Shown in pieces: positions 58,603 to 64,000 of a stretch of 64,000 bases of DNA. The DNA comes from Arcicella sp038230735 (lineage in GTDB: Bacteria > Bacteroidota > Bacteroidia > Cytophagales > Spirosomataceae): contig JBBRMR010000021.1 of assembly GCA_038230735.1 (NCBI GenBank), positions 1-64,000 of the forward strand. The letters run 5' to 3'. A program made the translations under genes and the position numbers. The stretch's first letter is position 1. Each line of letters begins with the position of its first letter. The notes beneath the pieces are model-generated. The model was not told where the DNA came from and ran no database searches. It worked only from the letters and a program-made list of their open reading frames with translations.

Positions 58603-58631
58603 AAAAAAGCGGTAGGAGAGACCGCTTTTTT
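58603..58631. terminator. Bidirectional terminator hairpin
   Basis: AAAAAAGCGGT pairs with ACCGCTTTTTT around AGGAGAG. T runs on both strands suit either direction. It lies between the RidA gene end (58825) and the membrane protein gene start (58501). Confidence 0.8.
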
Positions 58632-58699
58632 GAAATATTCCTTAAATTTTAAAACAAGATTAAGAATTTAACCAATCATTATTTTATTAAATTAACAAA

Positions 58700-58776
58700 G
58701 TCTCATTGTCATTCTGTAAGAATCTAACATTGTATCTTCACTAATAAGTTAGATTCTTACAGAATGACAATGAGAC
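58700..58776. repeat. Perfect 29-bp inverted repeat
   Basis: Arms 58700-58728 and 58748-58776 (GTCTCATTGTCATTCTG...) are exact complements around a 19-nt loop. They are built from words such as GAATCTAAC and CATTCTG. It lies next to the hairpin at 58603-58631, downstream of the RidA gene stop. No transposase or target duplication is seen. Confidence 0.9.
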
Positions 58777-58824
58777 AATAAAATCAACGAATATATAAAT
58801 AGTATTTTAACTTGATAGAGATTT

Positions 58825-59277
58825 CTATTTCTTCCTTAATGGCAATAAAGCCGTTACTGTAATCTCAATATTAGCTCCACCAGCCAAACTATTTACGCCT
58901 ACGGTGCTACGGGTAGGGAAGTTTCGTGTGAAATATTTCCCATAAATCTCATTCATTTTTGGGAAATCATCCATATTTTTTAGGTAGATGGTTGTACTTA
59001 CGATGTCCTCCATTTTTGCCCCACCTGCCGCTAAAACCGCACGGATATTTTCCATAATTTGTACGGCTTCGGCTTCGGTGCCGCCTTCTACTAATTTTCG
59101 GGTACTTGGATTTAAGCCAATCTGCCCCGAGACGAACAGAAAACCATTAGCTTTTATGCCTTGACTGTACGGAGCAATAGGGACGGGAGCTTTGTCGGTT
59201 TTAATAATTTCCTTGTTTTGAGCGAACAGCCCAAAAGAAGTTATGAAGAAGATGATTGTGGAAATAGATTTTTTCAT
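58825..59277 (-). CDS. RidA-family protein with signal peptide
   Basis: A 150-residue protein of the RidA (YjgF) family, which hydrolyse reactive enamines and imines. A signal peptide (MKKSISTIIFFITSFGLFA before Q) is in front; the RidA domain has PIAPYSQGIKANGFLFVSGQ, AVLAAGGAKMEDIVSTTIYL and the catalytic Arg in FPTRSTVGVNSLAGG. Most RidA proteins are cytosolic, so this copy appears periplasmic. It follows ald and an unknown gene with short gaps. Confidence 0.88.
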   Translation of the reverse strand: MKKSISTIIFFITSFGLFAQNKEIIKTDKAPVPIAPYSQGIKANGFLFVSGQIGLNPSTRKLVEGGTEAEAVQIMENIRAVLAAGGAKMEDIVSTTIYLKNMDDFPKMNEIYGKYFTRNFPTRSTVGVNSLAGGANIEITVTALLPLRKK

Positions 59278-59303
59278 GGGTAAGTAATATTTATAAGTAA
59301 AAA

Positions 59304-59705
59304 TCAGTCTTCTGGAAAAGGAATATACACAAAGCTCGCAAAGTCTTTATCCAGCACAAAGAGGCAACAAAATTCGTCGGGGTCTTTGTAGCTACTTTTA
59401 AAAACCTCCACATTTTCTTCGGCAATGATGCCTCGGGCGATATATTCTTCCATCACCGAGGCGTGATAATTCCATTTATTATCGTTCATTTCTAAAATCC
59501 CGATGAGGCGTTCGCCAATTTGAGCGGGGTTTTGTGATACGCCAAAGATTGGAAACTTAGAAAATCCTCTGGTACGAATTTGATAAGAGGCTTCCTTCAA
59601 AAAGTCGGCAACCAACACAAAATCGGTTGAAATAATGCCTAAATACTTGCCGTTTAAATCGTGCGAGTTGGCGGAATTGGATATGGCTTGGTAATCTTCT
59701 AACAT
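59304..59705 (-). CDS. Conserved-looking small protein of unknown function
   Basis: A 133-residue soluble protein (GKYLGIISTDFVLVADFLKE, QIRTRGFSKFPIFGVSQNPA, EFCCLFVLDKDFASFVYIPF). I recall similar unnamed proteins beside ald in Bacteroidota but cannot name a family. It is 2 nt from ald and 26 nt from the RidA gene, so the three are probably one operon. Confidence 0.65.
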   Translation of the reverse strand: MLEDYQAISNSANSHDLNGKYLGIISTDFVLVADFLKEASYQIRTRGFSKFPIFGVSQNPAQIGERLIGILEMNDNKWNYHASVMEEYIARGIIAEENVEVFKSSYKDPDEFCCLFVLDKDFASFVYIPFPED

Positions 59706-59707
59706 AA

Positions 59708-60928
59708 TTAAAACCGTGCTGCACTTAGCAAACTTAAATCTTTATAATTCATGCCAAATTTTTTGGCGATGTTGGCGTTTGTTAAACTACCGTTGAAACA
59801 ATAAACCCCTTTCATAAAGGCTTTGTTCGCAAAAATGGCTTCTTCGATGCCGCCCGTTTTACCCGTTTTCAAAAGAAACGAGGTAAATATATTGCTCAAT
59901 GCTTGGCTGGCGGTATGGGCAACTCGTGAAGGAATATTGGGTACACAATAATGAATAACATCGTGTTTGCGATAAATAGGCTTATCAAGCGTAGTCATTT
60001 CAGAAGTCTCAAAACAACCACCTTGGTCGATGCACACATCAATAATTACGGAGTCGGGTTTCATCATCGAAACCATTTCTTCAGTAACAATGCAAGGCGT
60101 AAAACCGTCAGCCGCTCTCAATGCACCAATGACTACATCTGCCTCTACGATTGCCTGTGTGAGCGTATTGGAGTCGATAATACAGGTATAAATATTTTGC
60201 CCGACTGAATATTTTAATCGTTGTAATTTATAAATATCCTTATCAAAAACCTTCAAATCCGCTCCCAAACCAATGGCGATTCGGGCAGTATATTCAGATA
60301 CCGTTCCTGCTCCTAAAATGACCACTTTTGTCGGCGGCACACCCGTGATTCCTCCCACAATTACGCCCATGCCGTTGTTGGCACTACTCAAACATTCAGC
60401 CGCAATCAGCATGACGGTACTACCCGCAATTTCGGACATTGCCCTGATAATTGGCATTCCGCTCACGTTGTCTTCAATGTATTCGTAACAAAGGGCAGTG
60501 ATTTTTTTGCGGTTCAATTTCTCAAAATATTCCTTCGTTAAATTAGGCATATTCAAGGCTGAAATGACGGTAGAGCCATTTTTAAGGTATTCCATTTCTA
60601 CATCCGAAAGGGGCTGAACCTTCAAAACTACATCATATTGAAAGACCTCTTCGGCAGAATAGGCGATTTGAGCCCCCGCATCAGAATATTGTGTATCGGT
60701 AAATTTTGCTCCCTCACCCGCCTTTGTTTCAACCAAAACTTGATGCCCATTACGCACCAAAAGCCCCACGGCATCGGGCGTGAGCGAAATGCGGTGTTCC
60801 TGCATCGCCACCTCACGAGGCAAGCCAATAAAAAGGCTTCGGGCGTTCTGTTTCGTCCAAACTAAAGCCTCCTGAGTTTGGATACCAGTTTGAGCAAGTA
60901 TTTCTTTGAAACCTGTTGGTTGAGGCAT
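59708..60928 (-). CDS. ald: Alanine dehydrogenase
   Basis: A 406-residue NAD-dependent enzyme interconverting alanine with pyruvate and ammonia. IGLPREVAMQEHRISLTPDA, SALNMPNL, ITGVPPTKVVILGAGTVSEY (GxGxxxxx NAD motif), EEMVSMMKPDSVIIDVCIDQ and HYCVPNIPSRVAHTASQALS are all family marks. It is a little longer than the 370-residue norm, with extra N-terminal residues. It is first gene of ald-unknown-RidA; tsaE is upstream. Confidence 0.93.
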   Translation of the reverse strand: MPQPTGFKEILAQTGIQTQEALVWTKQNARSLFIGLPREVAMQEHRISLTPDAVGLLVRNGHQVLVETKAGEGAKFTDTQYSDAGAQIAYSAEEVFQYDVVLKVQPLSDVEMEYLKNGSTVISALNMPNLTKEYFEKLNRKKITALCYEYIEDNVSGMPIIRAMSEIAGSTVMLIAAECLSSANNGMGVIVGGITGVPPTKVVILGAGTVSEYTARIAIGLGADLKVFDKDIYKLQRLKYSVGQNIYTCIIDSNTLTQAIVEADVVIGALRAADGFTPCIVTEEMVSMMKPDSVIIDVCIDQGGCFETSEMTTLDKPIYRKHDVIHYCVPNIPSRVAHTASQALSNIFTSFLLKTGKTGGIEEAIFANKAFMKGVYCFNGSLTNANIAKKFGMNYKDLSLLSAARF

Positions 60929-60947
60929 TTTTTATTTGAGATTTTTG

Positions 60948-61017
60948 AATGCCGTTGTCTATGTCTCCACAGCCAACTCACGTGCGGATTTTCTGTGGAG
61001 ACACAGGCAACGGCATT
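60948..61017. repeat. Inverted repeat, CCGTTG/GTCTCCACAG family
   Basis: AATGCCGTTG (60948-60957) pairs with CAACGGCATT (61008-61017), and GTCTCCACAG (60963-60972) with CTGTGGAGAC (60993-61002). The 5-nt spacer between them is mostly paired too, giving about 25 bp around a 20-nt loop. It lies between ald and the 193-residue gene. Confidence 0.85.
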
Positions 61018-61028
61018 GAGTATAAAAT

Positions 61029-61610
61029 TTAGAAAATCATTCCTCCAACTTTATGAAAAGGTTGCCATTTTTGATTTACCTTTTTCAAAATTAGACCTTC
61101 GGAAGAATAGAAATCTTTATCGTTTTTTGATACTTGATATACTTTTAATTCCACAAAGCAATACTGTTTATTTTTACTAAGTATTGGTTCTGAAAAAGTC
61201 ATCAACAGTCCATTTTTAAGGTTATCTTTGGAATGAATAACGTGAAAACCTTGCATTGGATTGATGGGTATTCTTCTGGTTTTCAATGAAATAGAGTTTT
61301 GATATAACGAATCGACTTCCATTGAAAATAACTTAGATATTTTTTCATCCTTGAAAAAATAAGTATGATGGTAAGGATGATGTTCATCAGCAAAATTACT
61401 ATCTCCAAACGATGCTACTTGAAAACGATACTCATTCCATTTATCGGTTTTATCATATAAATACACTTTTGTAGGTTTTAGAATACGATACGCTATTAAT
61501 GAACGCAGAACAGATTTATTCTGTAAAATTTCATGAATAAGATTATCCTGCGAAAACCCAGTGATTGAATTGAACAAAATGAGGTAAACAATTATTTGTA
61601 CAATTTTCAT
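61029..61610 (-). CDS. Secreted protein of unknown function
   Basis: A 193-residue protein with a signal peptide (MKIVQIIVYLILFNSITGFS before Q). The mature domain has alternating beta-type strands (RFQVASFGDSNFADEHHPYH, KQYCFVELKVYQVSK, EGLILKKVNQKWQPFHKVGG). No family recognised. It lies between tsaE and ald, which are often neighbours in Bacteroidota, so it may be a later insertion. Confidence 0.6.
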   Translation of the reverse strand: MKIVQIIVYLILFNSITGFSQDNLIHEILQNKSVLRSLIAYRILKPTKVYLYDKTDKWNEYRFQVASFGDSNFADEHHPYHHTYFFKDEKISKLFSMEVDSLYQNSISLKTRRIPINPMQGFHVIHSKDNLKNGLLMTFSEPILSKNKQYCFVELKVYQVSKNDKDFYSSEGLILKKVNQKWQPFHKVGGMIF

Positions 61611-61757
61611 TGGGATAATTTCTGTTTAAATTTGTTGTAACTCATATTTTCATTTTGTCCACAATGCAATATAAATGTTCTGTCAACTCATAAAGCGTTA
61701 TTGTTTATCCATTTGCTGGATTCTCAAGTGGAGTTAAAATATTTTCGTCCGTAGTTT

Positions 61758-62183
61758 TCACAAAGACAAATTTACAATTCTTCCGCCATCTTCCTGCACT
61801 TGGATTTCGATTTTTAAGTATTTTGTTGGTAATAGGTTTTCAATTTTAGATGGCCATTCGATAAAACATCTTTCGCCCGAAAACAGATAATCCTCTATGC
61901 CAATATCCATCGCTTCATTTTCGTTCTTGATTCTGTAAAAATCAAAGTGATAAATGTTTTCGCCCCGTTTGGTAACGTACTCATTTACCAAAGAATAGGT
62001 TGGGCTTTGAACGTGACTTATCACAACCATATTCTCGCAAATGGCTTTGATGAGTGTAGTTTTGCCCGCCCCCATTTGTCCTTCAAAAATCCAGACGGGC
62101 GTTTTTTGTCCAAATTCAAAAATGGCTTTGGCAACTTTTTTTATTTCAGATAATGAATTGTATGTAATTGATTTTGTGGGCAT
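61758..62183 (-). CDS. tsaE: tRNA t6A synthesis ATPase TsaE
   Basis: A 141-residue P-loop ATPase required with TsaB, TsaC and TsaD for t6A in tRNAs. Walker A is GQMGAGKTTLIKAIC near residue 38. SPTYSLVNEYVTKRGENIYHFDFYRI and ERCFIEWPSKIENLLP are typical. Length is normal. The product supplies the t6A substrate that TcdA modifies. Confidence 0.92.
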   Translation of the reverse strand: MPTKSITYNSLSEIKKVAKAIFEFGQKTPVWIFEGQMGAGKTTLIKAICENMVVISHVQSPTYSLVNEYVTKRGENIYHFDFYRIKNENEAMDIGIEDYLFSGERCFIEWPSKIENLLPTKYLKIEIQVQEDGGRIVNLSL

Positions 62184-62244
62184 TGTGTATTTAGCTTTCA
62201 GCTATTAGCTTTTATTGTTTTCAGTAAAAAAATATGTATGACAT

Positions 62245-63165
62245 TTACCCCAAAAACTGCTTCAAATAATTCCTCGCCGTCAAAATAGCCGTTTCAACGT
62301 CTGCTTCTGAACCTTCGTATGCTTTGTCTTCTACTTCAATCACGACTGGTCCACGATAACGAACATCCGTGAGGGCAGCAAAGAATTTATGCCAATTAAT
62401 ATCTCCTAAGCCTGGTAATTTTGGCGAGTGATATTCCAATGGATTCGCCATTATGCCCACTCGATTGAGTTTGTCGGGATATACTTTGGCATCTTTCAAG
62501 TGGATATGATGCAATCGTTCGGGATAATCATAAATCGGGCGAGTGTAATCCATCATTTGCCAAACCAAATGCGAAGGATCGTAGTTTAAACCGAGCGTTG
62601 CCGACGGAATCATCTCGAACATTTTATCCCAAATAGCGGGTGTAGTGGCTAAGTTTTTGCCCCCAGGCCATTCGTCATTGGTAAAAAACATGGGGCAATT
62701 TTCAATCCCAATTTTCACGCCTTCTTGTTCAGCAAGTTTAACAATATCTGTCCAAACGTCTTTGAATTTATCCAGATTATACGCCACATTTTTCTGTGGG
62801 TCTCTCCCAATAAAAGTATTTACTACGGGGATTCCTAACTTTGCAGCCCCCCGAATTATCTTTTTAATATGGTCGATATAAACGGTGGCTTGTTCGGTAT
62901 TTGGGTCGAGCGGATTGGGGTAATATCCTAAACCTGAAATGTTTATACCTCTGTCGGTAGTATATTTTTTGATATAAGTTACCTGTGTTTCATTCAGGGC
63001 ATCCACGTTGATATGCGAAACTCCAGCGTATCTACGAGCATCGGCATTGCCCGTGGGCCAGCACATAATTTCTACACATTTGAATTCTTTTTCTGAAACA
63101 AAGTCAATCACTTGTTCAAAAGTATGGTCGGCTAAAATAGCACTGACGATTCCGAGTTGAAGCAT
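62245..63165 (-). CDS. Sugar phosphate isomerase/epimerase (xylose isomerase-like TIM barrel)
   Basis: A 306-residue AP_endonuc_2-type barrel. Metal-site residues: GIENCPMFFTNDEWPGG (Glu), YDPSHLVWQMMDY (Asp, His), HIHLKDAKVYPD (His) and VVIEVEDKAYEGS (Glu). The family includes inosose/keto-sugar isomerases. Downstream of a GMC-type oxidoreductase gene, 175 nt away, it fits polyol or inositol-like sugar catabolism, but the substrate is unknown. Confidence 0.85.
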   Translation of the reverse strand: MLQLGIVSAILADHTFEQVIDFVSEKEFKCVEIMCWPTGNADARRYAGVSHINVDALNETQVTYIKKYTTDRGINISGLGYYPNPLDPNTEQATVYIDHIKKIIRGAAKLGIPVVNTFIGRDPQKNVAYNLDKFKDVWTDIVKLAEQEGVKIGIENCPMFFTNDEWPGGKNLATTPAIWDKMFEMIPSATLGLNYDPSHLVWQMMDYTRPIYDYPERLHHIHLKDAKVYPDKLNRVGIMANPLEYHSPKLPGLGDINWHKFFAALTDVRYRGPVVIEVEDKAYEGSEADVETAILTARNYLKQFLG

Positions 63166-63187
63166 TTTATTTTAGAGATTTTTAATG

Positions 63188-63330
63188 GAACGCTGATTAC
63201 GCAGATGCCTACGACAACGCAGATTTTTTAATCCATATTTGATTTGTTGGGATGAAAAGTCGATTTTAAAATTAAAAATCTGCGGAAATCTGCGTTCCGA
63301 AGTATCTGTGTCATCTGCGTGCTATTAGTT
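63188..63330. repeat. Inverted word repeat, AATCTGCG family
   Basis: Left GGAACGCTGATTACGCAGAT, GCCTACGACAACGCAGATTT; right AAATCTGCGGAAATCTGCG, TTCCGAAGTATCTGTGTCATC. Between the isomerase and GMC oxidoreductase genes. Confidence 0.7.
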
Positions 63331-63340
63331 TTTACGCAAT

Positions 63341-64000
63341 CTACAAATTTTTCTTATTCAATTCCGAAACCGCATGATTCACCGCCCTTGCCGTCAAAGC
63401 CATAAAGGTAAGCGAAGGATTTTGATTACCGACTGATGTCATACATGAGCCATCCGTTACGAAAACATTTTTGCAGGAATGTAATTGATTAAACGAATTT
63501 AGCAAAGAAGTTTTGGGGTCTTTACCCATTCTGACACCGCCCATTTCGTGAATATCCAAGCCTGGATTTTGATGACTGTCGGACATACTAATGTTCTTAC
63601 AACCCGCCTTTTCCAACATCTCCGAAGCCTGTTGATGAAAATCTTTCATCATCTTCACATCGTTGTCTTCATCATAACCAATGGACGTTACCAACTGTGG
63701 CACTTCCCAAGCATCTTTCAGGGTTGTACTCAATTTTAGATGGTTTTCATAACGTGGCACAGTTTCGCCCTGCATCATAATAAACACTCCCCATTCGCCT
63801 GGTTGCGTGATTTTGTTTTTATATTCCGTACCAAAAGTAGGTTTAGACAGGTCTTGATGATAGTTGGCACGAGAGGCTGAAAAGGCTACCATATATCCCC
63901 GCTGAAAATCCATTTCTTGTTTTTGAACGTTACGGAACGAGGGCATAAAAGCTGTAGTGGGTCGTCTGCCTGAATAATATTGGTCTTCAAATCCATCAAA
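63341..64000 (-). CDS. GMC-family oxidoreductase, C-terminal part (runs off the window)
   Basis: The frame is open to base 64000: upstream of the ATG at 63944-63946, another 18 codons (DGFEDQYYSGRRPTTAFMPS) continue in frame, so the gene starts beyond the window. Visible part about 219 residues: C-terminal FAD-GMC domain with GLDIHEMGGVRMG and NVFVTDGSCMTSVGNQNPSL followed by TFMALTARAVNHAVSEL. The active-site His lies in these motifs. It should oxidise a sugar or polyol alcohol group. Confidence 0.88.
   Translation of the reverse strand, partial: FDGFEDQYYSGRRPTTAFMPSFRNVQKQEMDFQRGYMVAFSASRANYHQDLSKPTFGTEYKNKITQPGEWGVFIMMQGETVPRYENHLKLSTTLKDAWEVPQLVTSIGYDEDNDVKMMKDFHQQASEMLEKAGCKNISMSDSHQNPGLDIHEMGGVRMGKDPKTSLLNSFNQLHSCKNVFVTDGSCMTSVGNQNPSLTFMALTARAVNHAVSELNKKNL

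Noticed and set aside
58700..58776. Insertion sequence end or MITE
   Set aside because: The arms are exact complements, but no transposase, second end or target-site duplication is visible; kept as an inverted repeat only.
17140..63330. CRISPR array from repeated words
   Set aside because: Words vary, are adjacent to each other without uniform spacers and occur in both orientations; no cas gene is present.
1..64000. tRNA or rRNA genes
   Set aside because: I looked for T-arm type GGTTC-AATCC segments and rRNA-like stretches in the gaps and found none; a short or divergent tRNA could still be missed by eye.

Overview
The window is AT-rich chromosomal DNA from a member of the Bacteroidota, most likely order Cytophagales and close to Spirosomaceae (Arcicella, Emticicia or Flectobacillus type). 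The basis is family content: BT_3928-type DoxX protein, DUF1599, DUF2911, BatA-domain protein, a TonB-dependent receptor next to a DUF4249 lipoprotein, BlaI/BlaR1 with a TonB-like tail, and a DUF1501 + DUF1549/DUF1553 pair. Start sites also carry the Bacteroidota -7 box TAnnTTTG instead of sigma70-type boxes. The genus is a guess. I see no rRNA, tRNA, CRISPR array, transposase or prophage. Most of the window looks like core and envelope functions.

Layout. 1-12.4 kb: outer membrane protein; shikimate kinase with a BT_3928/DUF1599/PH-domain cluster; folP; mlaE; SDR, NUDIX, DUF2911, 5'-nucleotidase and small lipoprotein genes. 12.6-21.4 kb: BatA-domain protein, class V aminotransferase, MarC, RNase H, a dnaX gene whose two parts lie in different frames, a Tat-exported metallo-hydrolase and a cyclophilin lipoprotein. 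21.5-30.7 kb: lipoprotein, a candidate small RNA, ohr, DUF4249/TonB receptor, an XRE regulator, a NagB-PIG-L fusion and two related methyltransferases. 30.8-40.8 kb: DUF1501/DUF1553 pair, CBM48 protein, HGSNAT-like acyltransferase, M16 peptidase, TPR protein, mlaF. 40.8-52.5 kb: an FeS-type photolyase, an arginyltransferase-like protein, trmN, a GT2, two Uma2 genes (one with an in-frame stop), tcdA, a LysM/BON protein, a class IV aminotransferase, an Anbu proteasome-homologue operon and aroQ. 52.6-64 kb: xerD, a fasciclin lipoprotein, a Crp-type regulator, BlaR1/BlaI, ald-unknown-RidA, tsaE, a sugar isomerase and a partial GMC oxidoreductase.

Two signals stand out. First, dnaX stops right after the clamp-loader ATPase part, beside a perfect X XXY YYZ slippery heptamer (G GGA AAG). 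A -1 shift there would join it to an open frame carrying the tau-like C-terminus, about 587 residues in all, so programmed frameshifting is a serious possibility. Second, many intergenic gaps hold imperfect inverted repeats made of reiterated 7-12 nt 'words', in at least eight unrelated word families. Some of these words have entered coding sequence: a signal peptide, a protein tail and the dnaX linker.

Functional groupings: shikimate/folate (aroK, folP, aroQ), lipid transport (mlaE and mlaF, 34 kb apart), amino-sugar catabolism (NagB-PIG-L, possibly the HGSNAT-like acyltransferase), nutrient uptake (TonB receptor/DUF4249), tRNA modification (tcdA, tsaE, trmN), and antibiotic- or stress-type signalling (BlaI/BlaR1).
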